DNA from: Deuterostichococcus epilithicus
Lineage: Eukaryota > Chlorophyta > Trebouxiophyceae > Prasiolales > Stichococcaceae
DNA: 64,000 nt
Assembly: GCA_033439295.1 (NCBI GenBank)
Contig: JAVTLE010000021.1
Location: 3,100,009-3,164,008 of the forward strand
Direction: 5' to 3'
The number at the start of each line of letters is the position of its first letter. The stretch's first letter is position 1. Shown here one piece after another: positions 1 to 12,065 of this stretch. The notes beneath the pieces are model-generated. The model made no database searches, had not been told where the DNA came from, and worked only from the letters and a program-made list of their open reading frames with translations. Made by a program: the position numbers and the translations under genes.

Positions 1-3000
1 ACAGGTGGCTCAGCATCTCGAACTGGTCCTCTGCCGACGTGTCGCTCAGCAGCTGCCCGTGCTCGCCTGCGGGTCATGAGCGATGCTGAGACAAGGGATG
101 TCGAATGACGAACAGGAGATTCAGCATCTCGAGCTGGTCCTTCGCCGACATGTCGCCCAGCAGCTGCCACCTCACAGGACCGCCTGGAAGAGAGGGCGTT
201 TGCCCAGATCACTCAGAGCAACCAGAATTGGTCGCTTTGCAGCATCTCGCAGACACCCTCTCCTTCAAGTGCTAGGCCGCTGCGGCCAAAGCAAAGCACA
301 TGGCAGTCTGGAGGCAATCGCAGTGGCGGGTTATGCACGCGCTCTGACCCAACTGGTCGGAGTGTTGATCCGAGAGAGCAGAAACGTGGTATGTCGATCA
401 GAGAGAGCAGAAGAATGAGAAAACAATGCATGCAGCAGGCGCACCGACGATGGCGGCGGCGACGCCGACCATTGCATCGTGGTTGGCGCCCCGCTTGAGG
501 GCCTCTACCGTCTGCGCCGCCGCATATTCGTGCAACTCCGGGTGGTTGGTCACCTGCGGCAGGAGAGAGTTGAATTTTCCTGCTGACTGCAGAGACAAAC
601 ACATGACCAGTGGTCGCCTCGCTGGAATGAGCAACAGCACTGCTCTGCAGTGGACATGGCGGCCTGAGATGGGCGGTGCACAAAACCCATCTGGCCGAAT
701 GTATCATTTGCAGGCTCAGCACAGCGGCCGTGTGCGTGGGCACAAGTCAACTCTGCTCCTAGAGGCACGGCGCATGCGGCCAGGCGGCGGAGAGCATGCG
801 GTGCTAGGAACGCCAGCGGGGGAACCGCTTGACTCAGGCTCACCAGCTGCACGGTGGAGTGCCACACGTCCTTGGTGGCAAACTCGCCGGCGCGCTCGAT
901 CAGCGTGATCATGGTGTCCACGTACCACTTCAGGTCCGGGAAAAACCTGCGTCAAGGAGCAGCGGGAGGGCGCTCACAATGCACATACAGGTCACAACAT
1001 GCTTGCAGCCGCTCGGACCAGGTCCGGGCAAATCTGCAGAGAGGCAGGCAGCAGCAGGAGGGCGGTGCATGTTGGTTTGGCTGATGCAGGGTTGGCAGCA
1101 GGGGGGGCGCCAGGAACATTTGGACACGCAAATGCGGATGGTGGATCCGCACGTGAGCCGCCTGCCTGCAAGCGCCTCAAGGGCAGCCGCGCCGCGGGCA
1201 GCCCCTAAAACCCCTATACCCTATCCCAAGCAGGAGCCAAACTGCTGGAACCGAACATGGAGTGTGGTCCGACTCACTTTTCCGCCAGCACCGCGGTCTT
1301 GAGCACCAGCTCCTCCCGCATCGTGAAGTCAGCGACAGTGAGGTACGTCAGCAGCTCGCCCACAATGCCGGGGGCGTTGCCGGGCGTTGCCATGGCGAAC
1401 AGCAGGTCCAGGGCGCGGCGCCGCACGCTGATGTCCGCCTCCTTGAGCGCCCCGATGATGGACTTCTGGTGCCTGCGGGCACAGGGTGAGCAGGGTTTGG
1501 CGGCGCGCAAGAACGCCTGCTGGGCAGCTTTGGGATTCTGGTTGTTGCACGGTGGTGTCTCGCCTCCCTGAGTGCCCCGATGATGGACTTCTGGTGCCTG
1601 CGAGGGGGCAGAACCACTTCCGAGAGCTCCATTCCCGCTTCAGCAGTAATTGCCTGCCAGACCGCTGTGGACACCGCACCATAGTGTCCCGCCCCAATCC
1701 TTCCTTGCTCAATGATCGTGCTGAAGACGCCGCACACTGATGTCCGCTTCTTTCCGTGCCCGGATCGTCCGATAGACTCGTGGTGCTTGCCTTCCGCAGC
1801 GCAGTGCAGCAGTCATGTGTCTGTTGGAAGCTTCCCAGCCCCGGCAGAGATTCAGGCGCCCAAGAGACTAGGGCTCGATGCTGTCGCCACATGATCTAGG
1901 GCTAGATCAGGTGGCGACATCGTGCCCCAGTCTTTTGCGCCAGCGGTACTCCAAGCTCAAGCCTGCAACAAGGACGCACTTGTCGATGGTCTCCGCGACA
2001 GCCGGCACCTCCGCCAGGCGCATGAGCGACTCCAGACCCAGGTACTTGATGTTCGGCTCCCGCGTGCTGATGAAGCGGCCCAGCAGCCCCGTCGCCGCGC
2101 GCAACACCTACATCTCAAGGTGAAGCCGTTCCGTGCTTGGCCACATCAGCTGCTCAAACTCCGGGTCCAGGCGCTTGGTGTCGGGCTCCTTGCGTGCTGA
2201 TGACCGCCGCGGCAGCCCTGTAGTCGCCCACATCGGCTGCAGTCCAGCTTGCAAGAGGTAGTTTTGCATAGGGTATTGCTGTAAAAAAGCCACTTTGATG
2301 CCGGAGCACGTTTCTGAGATGACAATCAGTGTCAGCAAGCAGGCGCAGTGTCCGCGCGCCTCTCACTACACGCCTGCCCAGCGCACGACACCATGCTGGA
2401 GGGGCTGATCCCAGGCCACAGCCGCAGCAGGGCTTCTTGCTGTGCAGCTGTGCATTCGGGGACACCCAAACACTGCGACTGGAGCCTTGTGCCCTCGGAA
2501 GGCAATTGCGCACACAGCGGTGGCGGGGACGCATCCTCCGACGCAGACGCAGGCGCGGCTCGCTGACGCAGGCGAAACTGCCGGCTGAAGCAGGCCGCCT
2601 TGACATCAAGACAACACCAATATCTGGATCTGCCGTAAGGTGTCAGGAGTCTGCCCTTCACCGACTCCCACCTCGGGGTCGCCATCCAGCGCCAGCGCGA
2701 GGGCGACGGCCTCCAGCACGATGGCCTGCTGCGCGTTGTTCTTGTTGAGGTTCTTCACCGGCTCGTTGCCTGTGGCGTGCAGTCACAAAGATCATGACAG
2801 GAATGGCACCCCAAGTGGGCGCTGCGCTGCGCTGCGACACCTGGGGCATCACGGGTTAAGAGGGCTCCGCCTTCCCAGCCGCGCAGCGCAGCCTCTGGCT
2901 TTGTTGCTGCTCATGCGCAAACGACCGGCCCGCCTGCTGAGCCCATTGTGCTTCCTGTGCTCTCCAGACTGCTGTGTTCATACTGCTGCAAGCCACAGAG

Positions 3001-5492
3001 GAGCGACTTGTTGTCAATCCCAAAGTGCACCAGTAATGATCTTCTTGAGGATGTCGTTGAGCGCGCGGAAGGTGGCACGGTCCTCTGGCGGCGGGAAGTA
3101 CTGCAGCAGTCGCAGCGTCTTCACCTGTGAGAAGCCAGACAAGCAAGTCAGGTATTGCATGTCCACAATCGGCGTGCTGAAGAGGGTTGCGGATCCATCG
3201 CAGCTCTGCAGTGGCCACCAGTGAGACCCGCCCAAGGGTGCAGGCCTGTGCACAACGTGCCTGTCTGGATCCATTTGCATGGCGGGTCCTTCCCCAGCAT
3301 GACTGCTGCATGCAAACCCTGCACGTTTGTACGGTGGCGAGGTGAAGCTAGCGGCTCCACACTGGGTGCTTCGGCCACCACGGCACGGCTGCGTCCGGTG
3401 CCGTGGCCGCCTGGTCATCTTTCTGGCGCATCTCAGCAGCGCAAGCTGACGCGCCTGCAGCCACGGGGAGGCGATGCCGTAGTAGGTGTAGTCGGGACCG
3501 ACCTCCCGCGCCCGCAGCCGCGTCAGCACCGCCACAAGCTTGGGCACCGCGCCCTCAAAGCCCTGGTAGCTGCGCGACACGATGCCCAGCAGCAGCGCCG
3601 TCGTCCCCAGCAGCACGCCCACCTCGTGCTCCTCCAGCAGGTGGTTGATGTGCACACTCCAGGTCTGCGGCGTGCAGCAGGTTGTCAAAGATGACAATTT
3701 GGTGGTCAAGGCGAGCGAGGCGTCGCTGCAGGGGTGCCCGCTGGCGGGGACTCAAGGGCCCAGGGCAGCTGTTCTTGGGACCAGCACTCTGCACGAGTTG
3801 AAGGAACACGACTGCCTCGGTCCACAGCCGCGGTGGCGGGCTCCGCAGCCGGCAGGAGCAGGCTGCAGGGGACGATGCGAGGGCGCCGCTCGGCTGGACG
3901 CGAGCCTGTGGCAGGCTCGCCTGTGGCAGGGATAACCTGGTGCACAGGATCGCTGGCCACGACCACATCTCGGCGAGAGCGGGGAGTCGGAAGAGCAGCT
4001 CACGTCAGCCGGCAGGATGTCCTCCGCGTCGTCGGCGGACTTGCGCAGCAGGCGCAGCAGCGCCAGCGCCGCCTTCTTGCGCACTATGGGGCGCACGCTG
4101 CCGTTGGTCAGCAGCGTCGCCACGTCCGCCGTCAGCAGGCCCGCCATCTCGGAGCCGCCCACTGCGGCAGGGCACGAGGACGCGTCAGTCTCGCTCGCGG
4201 GCCCGTCCCCCGCGCCGCGGCGGTGCCACACGTGCCTCACGGACGGCGCCACACAATGCCAGCGACCACACAGGGTCCGCGCTCCCCCACGGCGCTCCGA
4301 GAGCACCCGTGCGGCAGCGGCTGTCTCATGTTCCAACGCGCGCACCGCTGCCGATGAAGTTGAGCGCAAGGCATTGGAAAGCCTCATTGCGGCCCACGAT
4401 GTCGTTACGGATGGAGTTGATGACCAGGCGCAGGAACTCGTCGTTCTGTACGCAGAGAGTGCGGAGCGCTGGAGGTGCGGCAAGACTCCAGCTCGACAAC
4501 CGGCATGAGCGTAGAGGTGCTGCAGCTGGTGCGTATGCGAGGCCACCACGGCGGCGCTGACCCGCGAGCCAGACATTTTTGATGCGTGCGTTTTGCAGAG
4601 TGCATTTTCATATCACCCACCTCGGTAAGTAGGATCGAGCACGCCATGTAGCCGACCTGTTTCTCAGCGTACCTGCGAAACAATGCAGAACTCTCAGGCC
4701 GCTGCGTCGGAACAATTCCAGTAAGTTGAGGGAGTGAACCGGACCGCATGCATGCCGCGGCGCCAAGGTATCCTGCTCACCTCCCAGCAGCAATCAGGTC
4801 GCTAGCCTGCTTGTGCCCAAACTCCACCGGGTAGCCCAGCATGTAGATGTACAGCAGCTTCCAGACGTACTTTTTCTTGTCATACTCTGCATTCAGGCAT
4901 GATTGCCACTTCAGCCGAGCGCACCGCGGCAGTGCGCGTCCGACTGGCCCTCGCACGACTGATCGGTCAGTCAGCTTGACTATATGCACTTTGGGTGGTG
5001 TTCAGCCCTCACGAAATCAGCAGTTTAAGTCACTGCATACAGCTGAATGCCAGGGGACGTCTGCGCAACCTGCAGCCGGCAAGGAACATCCTATGACCAA
5101 GTTAGCATGACCTTGACGACCAGCGGCCTCCAGCTGGACACTTGAACTACGTGTTCAGCCTCAGCCCCCTCTAGCCAAGGATAGCCCGTCGTCCTCCACC
5201 TGAGATATTGCCGGAGCTGGAAAACTTCTTCCGGATCTTGCCCAGCTCCTTGTCCACCCTGTTCTTCTCCGCGTCCTTGCCGCTGCAGGCCCTGATCTCA
5301 GAGATGAAGTTCTGCAAGGAAAAGCGAGCCGTGTCAAGGTCCAAGCTTCGGAGTCTCCAGACGGGTCAGTTTTGAGCACACTGCAGTGCAGCCCAGCGTC
5401 TTGGGCGTGCACCAGGTGCAACGGTACTGGATTGCTTGCTGAGTACCATCCGGACGCACCTGCAGCCCCCGCATGTTCTGGAGCTTTGCCAT
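1..5492 (-). CDS. AP2A: AP-2 complex subunit alpha (alpha-adaptin), 5' part, 14 exons, runs off left edge
   Basis: Large subunit of the clathrin adaptor AP-2, which recruits clathrin and cargo at the plasma membrane. Exons, in gene order: 5460-5492, 5200-5311, 4781-4886, 4621-4672, 4346-4445, 4004-4161, 3455-3664, 3031-3124, 2672-2769, 1980-2107, 1278-1472, 844-946, 445-553, <1-66. All phases agree and give about 521 residues of the helical trunk. Family signatures include KKYVWKLLYIYMLGY, INSIRNDIVGRNEAFQCLAL, YTYYGIASPWLQ, LLQYFPPPED, REPNIKYLGLE, ADISVRRRALDLLFAMA and MREELVLKTAVLAEKF. The start ATG (MAKLQNMRGLQ) precedes a short first exon and leads into FISEIRAC, as in plant and animal alpha-adaptins. 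The hinge and appendage lie outside the window. The intron after exon 7 must start with GC (CAG|GCGCGT) to join SPWLQ to VKTLRLLQ. Several introns carry degraded copies of neighbouring exons (listed separately). The gene is divergent from the p24 gene. Confidence 0.93.
112..168 (-). repeat. Degraded copy of alpha-adaptin exon 14 in the preceding intron
   Basis: Bases 112-168 align without gaps to 1-57 (offset 111). Over 122-168 I count 5 mismatches in 47 against 11-57. On the minus strand the copy still reads QLLGDMSAKDQLEMLN against QLLSDTSAEDQFEML in the real exon. It has lost the AG acceptor at the equivalent position, so it is probably a dead exon copy rather than an alternative exon. Confidence 0.8.
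1561..1605 (-). repeat. Copy of the 5' end of alpha-adaptin exon 11 in intron 10
   Basis: 1561-1605 matches 1436-1480 (acceptor plus the first part of exon 11) with 4 mismatches in 45. It includes the acceptor and codons for HQKSIIGALRE. Because the acceptor and frame survive, mis-splicing or alternative use is possible, but the sequence downstream no longer resembles exon 11. Confidence 0.8.
1727..1790 (-). repeat. Second, older copy of exon 11 5' end in intron 10
   Basis: 1727-1790 aligns with about 1421-1478 once small indels are allowed. Short stretches remain recognisable (KEADISVR on the minus strand in one frame, KHHESI in another), so it has picked up frameshifts. Identity is visibly lower than for the copy at 1561-1605, suggesting an older event. 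Confidence 0.65.
2159..2228 (-). repeat. Degraded copy of alpha-adaptin exon 10 segment in intron 9
   Basis: 2159-2228 resembles 2030-2097 of exon 10, roughly three quarters identical with single-base indels. The block GCGTGCTGATGA is shared exactly. The frame is broken. It lies just upstream (in gene sense) of the true exon. Confidence 0.65.
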
Positions 5493-6018
5493 GGTGGCTT
5501 TGTCTCTTCAAGCGATGGCTGGTCCGCTGATACGAGAAACGCTACCAGCGTCACGACCTCGCCGCTGCCGCAGTCAGGTACTCTCAATGATACATTACGT
5601 TGACACTCAATCCTCGCAAACCTACCCGAACTGCGCAAAAGTGAAGATGCGCAACCCACGCGACGTGACTGTTCGCCAGGGGGCGTGGTGTGCATGATCA
5701 GAGCGAGCCCAGATCGAACGCAAGCTGCACTCTGCTGCAGTTTCTATTCGTGTCAATGCCTCTGACTAGGCTTCGGATTGCGTCTTTAAGGCAGCATCAC
5801 CATCTCGAGCGCCTTTCGCCGGGGTCGCACCCACGATCAGCTCCAATAGCTCAGCACATCAGGCCGCACTTGGTGAGCAGGTGCTCGGCGCCTAGCGGGG
5901 TTTGCCAGCTTCAGATAGGATTTTGATCAGAAACGAAAAGCAACGTCACTGGTTCCCGAGAGGGTGCAGCCCCCGCTAGGTAGGTGGGGACGTCTCCAGG
6001 CCATCGAGGCTGCACATC
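5493..6018. promoter_or_regulatory. Divergent intergenic region between AP-2 alpha and the p24 gene
   Basis: 526 bases separate the two start codons, which point away from each other, so promoters and 5' UTRs of both genes must lie here unless upstream non-coding exons exist. I see no clear TATA box or other defined element. Confidence 0.5.
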
Positions 6019-8578
6019 ATGCGCAGCGGCGGCCAGGTTGCCTACCTGCTCATCGGATTGCTAGCGCTGGTGCGTTGTGCGCCGTCCGCGGCGCTCAGCT
6101 GGCGCATCTACGCCGGCTGGTGAGCTCCTTGGCGCCCATCCTGACTGCGCGCTTCCGGCGTCCTTCGCGTTTGCCCGCCGGCACGCCGACGGCAGCATCC
6201 ACACGTTGCGGCTGTTCCTTGCATGATGAAAGCAAGTATCGCTGTGGCCCCGCCGCACAGCGTGCAGGTCGAACGTCCCATGCCCACCAACTGCCTGCGG
6301 CCTCCGCCGCCGTGCCGCAGGAAGGAGTGCGTGAGCGCGCACCTGCCGGATCAGCAGTGGGAGCTGGTGCTGCAGTCGCTGCGGGCGTCGGGCAACAACG
6401 AGTCGCAGCTGCACGCCATCCCCGCTGCCGTGGTGGTTGAGGCCGGCCTCCTGGCAAGCCTCTCGCATCTGCCACGTCCAATTTTCAGCTGGCGATCTTG
6501 TCCTTCGTGTCAACATCCAACGAAGTCAACGTGCACCGGAAGAACCATATATTTCGCCACTGCAAATAGCGGCTGCCAAAGCTGTGACCCCGGCTCAGCA
6601 GTCCACACCAGCAGCCGCCAGACCGGACCTCCGTTGAGCGGATCAGCAGGATGCTCGTTTGGCCACAGGTGGCGGACGAGTATGGCACCGAGGCATACCG
6701 CGGCAGCGTGGACGTGTCGCTGCACGACCCTGCGGGCAAACAAATACACACCGCCACTGGCATCCAGGACGATGAGCTGGAGGTGGAGGCCCACGGAGTG
6801 AAGGTGCAGTTCCATGACTAGAACAAGAAATTTTGAGGGCCAGCTCCTTGTCAGTCGTGGCGTTGCAATGCATTGCAATGTCCTCCTGGGAGCGGGCACA
6901 TAGCGGTGTTGCGCATTGCGAATCGTGATGCCTGCCGGGTGTCCGGGATGGGACCGTGCCGTGTGTGGCTGTCCCGCTGCTCATGTGGCCTCGCGCTCGC
7001 ACAGTGACGCCCTGGCCTGGTGGCGGCAAAGCCTCGGCCAACACCATTCTCGTTGATGCCCAAGTTCATGTCAAGCCCCAGCCCGACCAACGCTTTGGCT
7101 CCACGAGCTGCAGGGCCCCTGGAAGCTGTGCTTTGACGTCCACCGCGGCGGCACCTACCGCCCGCCGTCGCTGCTGCTGGAGCTGTCCTACTTCACCGTG
7201 AACCACCGCTCCCTGGTAGGCACCAGCTACGAGTGGGAAAAGAGCACGCAGCACCCGCTGCCGCCGGACGCGCACCTCGACCACCCCGCCGCCGCGCTCG
7301 CGCACCGTGAGCTGCCCCTGAGAACCCCTAAAATTTCAAACCTGCAACCGCTTCAACATCGGGTGATGCACGCGCTGCAGCCGTACTGCAGCCGTGGTTT
7401 GCTCTGCTGGAGACATCGCGATCCCGGAGGAGCCTGCATCGCCCAAAAAGCAGTACAGTATCGCAACATCGCGCTGTCATACACCCACTGTCGTCCTGCC
7501 AGCATGCACGGACTTGAGCGGCGGGCACCTGGCGAATGGCATGGGGAAGGCGTGTTGTTGGTGCCGCGCAGATGCCGACAAGGAGCACATGGCGACGGCG
7601 GAACAGGTGGAGGTGGTCATGGAGGGCCTCTCCATGCTGGACGTCCACCTCCAGGTGCATCCTGCATCCTACACCCTGGAAGTTGGAACCCAAATGAACC
7701 GAAACTGACACCCTACATGAGGCCGTGCCGCCGCCGCTCATGTTTTGCAGCGCGGAGGCTGGTGGGTGCGGCGAACACGTCGACATGCTGGCTGCACAGG
7801 GAGACGTTCCGCAGCGGATGCGCGTGCCCACTGCGGCGCTGGCTCCAGTCCCCTCGTTCACAGGCTGACACGAATGCAAACATTATCTTGCAGATGCGAC
7901 AGCGTGGGACCACCCTGCCGGAGCTGCGTCTCTGCACGAAATATAGCATTTCACGTCACTCTGTCTGACGCAAGGGTGTCCTGACGCCGCTCGCTACAGG
8001 GTGTGGAGCATGAGCAGCACCACCTGCAGCTGCGCTCCACGCGGCACCTGAAGACCGTGAAGTCCACCCACCGGCGCACGCTGGCCTACTACCTGGCCAT
8101 CTACGCCGCCATCATCCTCACCAGCGTCGTGCAGGTGTGCTTGACGCCTGTTGGCCAGGCAGTGTTGGCCAGGCGACGTCGAGTCTTGCCCATCCCCGCC
8201 GCTGTCGTTCTGACCAGCGCCATGCAAGTGCCTGGGTGACGCAGCAGCTGTGTTTGATGCGGGGGTGCTGACCGGACGGCGCGGGGGGAGCGTCCGGGCA
8301 GCACCTTAGCGATGTGTGCATCGCGCGGCGCAGGGCGCCAGCTGTGCACATGCACCGGTCAGGGCTTGACAGCGTTCTCAATTATATTTGCGGCTTGCAT
8401 GCACACATGCACTCTCTGTATTTGTCGCTGCACAATATTGTCTGCAAAACAACAATTTAGAATATGCACTGCATGCCTGCAGGTGCTGGGCGTGCGACTC
8501 ATGTTTAAGGGGGACCGCGGCTCCGGGCGGCTGCCTACAACGCTCGGCCGGATGCCGTCCCGGTCCCTCAACATCTGA
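6019..8578 (+). CDS. p24 / emp24-gp25L family (TMED-like) cargo receptor
   Basis: Predicted type I membrane protein of the early secretory pathway; p24 proteins cycle between ER and Golgi in COPI/COPII vesicles. Exons: 6019-6119, 6321-about 6435, 6669-6803, 7114-7306, 7572-7654, 8000-8134, 8483-8578; about 285 residues. Seen: a signal peptide (VAYLLIGLLALVRC, then APSAALS), a GOLD-type domain with two spaced cysteines (KECVSAHL and WKLCFDVHRGG) and SLHDPAGK, a coiled-coil segment ending QHHLQLRSTRHLKTVKSTHRR, and one membrane helix (LAYYLAIYAAIILTSVVQV). The R-x-R...H...T..STxxR pattern before the helix is characteristic of p24 proteins. The end of exon 2 is uncertain: GTG|GTG and GTG|GTT choices differ by one codon. 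The cytosolic tail is about 30 residues and lacks the usual FF and KK motifs. The N-terminal GOLD half is diverged, so the subfamily is not assigned. Confidence 0.75.
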
Positions 8579-9222
8579 GCATGGCAAGAGTAATTTTGGG
8601 GCGGGGGGACTTCACGGTCNNGGGTCGACGCGCGAGGGCACGAGCACGCCTCCAGCGAAAGCCCTGCGATGGGCGGCGCTGTGGTCGACGTTGACGGCGC
8701 CCGGGGCTGGCCGTCGTGGCTGGACGGATGGCGAAGCCATGCCACATGCCTGGCCAGGTTCTCGTCCAGATTTGGCTCGGAGGCTATGCAATTTTGGCTC
8801 TGCGCACACACAAGTAGGCAGTGGAAGGCAGGATGCAGAAGCACAAGACGTTTGCATTCGAACGCCTTGCTTTCGTGAAGCTGTAGAATGTACAGACACA
8901 CATCGACTCGGAGGTGCAGACCCAGTTTCACGCGAGTGCCCTGGCGCGCATGCACACCAGGCGCTTCTCATAAATATATACTGCACAGTGGTGCATCCAT
9001 TCTCTCATTGTTTCTGCCGTTGCGTCCAGCGTGATTGAACTTCACACCAGATGCACACTCCCCTTTCTCGGGTCTGATCCCAGTACAAGATTGTAAACAA
9101 TCGGTTCGGATTTTGACACACTTGAGTCGCATCCCGGCCCCAAACATGTGTGTCTCGATCTTCTGGCCCCCGACTCCTGCCGCTGCTTTCGAACTGCACC
9201 CCTCCGCGGAAGCGGCAATGAA
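8579..9222. other. Convergent intergenic region with an unresolved NN
   Basis: Lies between the 3' ends of the p24 gene (plus) and the MYB gene (minus). It contains two undetermined bases at 8620-8621. No supported gene was found. Confidence 0.6.
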
Positions 9223-11305
9223 TCACTTTGACATGGGCGCGGGTGGCTGCGGCACCGGCATGGGCGGCTGCTGCGCAAAGGCGCTCGTTGGTGCGGGATG
9301 CGGCGCCAGGTCTGCAGCAGGGACACGCAGATGGCTCAGCTCACGCCTGCTTGCCGTGCTCGCTGCACCATGAGATCCTCTGAGATCAGGGGCAAGTGCA
9401 GGGGCAGCGCGTCAGTGCTGGTCCGACTTAACGCACATGTTGCAGGAGTAAGAATTGCCGCGCTCAAGGGTGGAACACCCCGTGTGTGCCCTGCTTTGTG
9501 CTCGTGTCTTTGCTGCGCATCAAGATGTGAGGGTGTCAAAGCAAGGCAGGCCACAGTGTCACAGCTGAAACTCACTGGAGCCCGTGCGTGGCGGCACAGG
9601 CGGCTGGGAACCAGGTGGCGCGGCGGAGGTGATGTCGTGAATGCTGGACCGCCGCTTGTCGTTCTTCTTGCCCGAATTCATGCGGATGAAGTACTTTTGC
9701 GCATGGCTGGCCACCTGCGTGCACGCACCTTGAAGTATGTGTTCCCGGACACGGCCACATACTGTGCAGTCATCTGGTTGACGGTGGCACGGCCCGACAA
9801 AGGCTTACAATCGCACAACGAAGGTTTCAAACGTAGAGTGCCGGGCTCAGACGACTGCGAAACCAGTCGTGCATGTGTCCTCAGACTGCTCGCAGCCCTC
9901 CTCCCAGCACCAACACCCCCCTGCCACATGAAGCCACATCCTCAACGCGCCCCTGGAGGCCCTCCCCACACACCCGCGTATGGCGTGCACATGAGCACGG
10001 AGCTGCAGTTGATGAACCGCGCATCCTACACCATCCTGGCTCCCCGGCCGCGCTCCCGCCCCAGCCAGCACTCAAAAGCCATACCTCCAGGTTGTCCAGC
10101 GAAAAACGAACAACAAAGCCCGCACCTGCGTCGGCGTGCGCGTGAGCACATAGTTGCGGCTGATGGACCGCCAGTCGCCCTTGCCAAACTCCTGCAGCCC
10201 CGCCACGAACAGGCGGTGCTCCTCCTCCGTCCACGGCACGCCCTTGCGCCGCTCCTCGGCGCCGGCGCCGGCGCCGGCNCCGCCGCCCCGCTTCGTCGCC
10301 GCCTTCATCGGCGCCGGCTGCACAGCGGCAGGCGCCACGACAGGACCGTCAGACCCTTGCGGCGCGGCCGTCGACTCTGGGAAGCTCATTGGGCGCACCC
10401 CAGGTGTACCCTCGCCATGCGTCCTGATTATGGTCTCAGGGTCGTCTGGCTGCAGCAGCGTCTCTGCCTTGCGAGTGCGCTGTATGACAGGGAGGGGGCG
10501 TGCTCCGGCTGCAGCCCGCTGGGGTGCGAGCCCATCCTGCTGCTTGTTCTGCAGGGCGCTCATCTGCCGGCGCCACACAGTTGATAAGAAACCAGCGACG
10601 GACGACAGCGGCGGTATGCCCACCTGTGGGGTCGGTTCCGCTGACAAGGAGTAGGGCGGCAGCCGCACTTTGTTGGTCTCAATGTTCTGAATGTCCGACT
10701 GCGCAACAGGGGTGTCCATGGTCACTGGCTGGACTCTCTTCGAGAAAGAGCACAAAATGCACTTGTGATCAACAGCAGTACAGTTGTGCCTCACAATGTT
10801 TCTCGTGCAATCGGCCTGCCATGCGAAAGCAGCGAGCGTACACGTGCCGTAAGGCGTGATGACAGTCGAGCCGTTACCTCGAGGGCGGAGTATCGCTGCT
10901 TTATGGCGTCAGCTGTCTTTGACGGCAGGGCGGCTGCCGCCTTAGCCAGCCTGCACGCGTGCAGTGCGAGCGTGACAATGCCTTCCCCTTGAAGGCCTGA
11001 TCGTGCCGGTTTCGAGCGGCTGTCGCTGGCGCGTGCATGGCGCCATGCTCAGGGATGGCTGCCGCCGTCAGTCCATGCCAGCAGATTGCCAAAGCATGGG
11101 AAGCTCACTTATCAGGCAGCGCCCAGTGCTGCGCCAGCACCTGCTCCAGGGTCTTGTCCTCTTCCCATCTGCATCGAAGGAGCACTGTTCACGCACTTGC
11201 CACACGGGAACCGGTTGCCGCTCACAGCCACACCATATCCTGGGTGATACAAAGGATCACAGATCAGCTGCCACAGTACGCACGTCCAGGATTCACTGAC
11301 GCCAT
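9223..11305 (-). CDS. DIVARICATA-type two-repeat MYB/SANT transcription factor (SHAQKYF class)
   Basis: Sequence-specific nuclear DNA-binding protein of the plant R-R type, with an N-terminal SANT-like repeat and a C-terminal SHAQKYF MYB repeat. Exons: 11280-11305, 11109-11168, 10878-10950, 10126-10698, 9576-9714, 9223-9311; 319 residues, all phases consistent. Repeat 1 (about residues 10-55) shows [13 protein letters not shown] and [14 protein letters not shown] followed by [16 protein letters not shown], which is diagnostic of the DIV/I-box group. Repeat 2 (about 202-255) shows [36 protein letters not shown] and [11 protein letters not shown], then [12 protein letters not shown]. The linker is Ala/Gly/Pro-rich and the tail is Pro/Gln-rich. 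Start chosen because the 26-base first exon (MASVNPGRA) restores the WEEDK frame. One undetermined base lies at 10279 in the linker. The gene is divergent from the TFIIIC90-like gene. Confidence 0.88.
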
Positions 11306-12065
11306 TTGGAACAGACACCGGCGCCGCTGGCGGCACCAGCGGCCTCGCTACATCTGCCATGTTGCCGCAGACGCGCTTTCCCAGTGCCTGCCAGCCTACA
11401 TCGAGAGCTGCTAGAGTATTCCTCGTGCCGTGGTTCTCGCTTTCATTGTTTCAACCGAATGTATTGCAGTACCGTTCGGTGGCCAAAACGCTTGCCACCG
11501 CCAGATGGAAGTGGATATAATCGGTGCCGGCCAACTGTAAGACGCTTCGAATGCCTGGTCCTTTCGTGGCCGGTGCCAACGAGACGGATTATGCGCAAGA
11601 GCTCGGGGTGTATCAATAGGCCAGCGATAGCAACATGTAGCTGACCGGAGCTACGTTGCAACTGTGCAACCCTACCTCGACGATCAATAGGCTGGCAGAT
11701 TGCACAGGGTTTTGAGCTGGCATTTCGTCAGCAATTGCGGAGACTTCATTCCCCGTCACCCTCTCCAAGCTCTTGTGAGCAGCACATCACCTGACATCTG
11801 TGTCAGTTCGGCGAGTTGTGTGTTCCGGCATGATTCGCTTGATTGCAAAATCAGCACGCTCGGCTGCACAGTACAAAACGCACATTGGTTTCGGAGTCGG
11901 TCTTTTCAGTTCAAAATCAAAACATACTGTGACCCTGGGACCTGTGGGTGGCTTACCTGGAGCCACAACGACCAAAACTGAGTTCTAATGCTTTGAAGAC
12001 ACTCACACAGACAGCACCAGTGAGTCTGCCGTAGACTCGCTCACCACGCACCAGCCGAGCAAAAC
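11306..12065. promoter_or_regulatory. Divergent intergenic region between MYB and TFIIIC90-like genes
   Basis: 760 bases between two start codons pointing away from each other, somewhat more AT-rich than the surrounding coding exons. It should hold both promoters. No convincing TATA box, repeat or additional ORF was identified. Confidence 0.5.

Noticed and set aside
8900-9100. TATA-like CATAAATATATACTG near 8970 as a promoter
   Set aside because: It lies between two converging 3' ends where no gene start was found.
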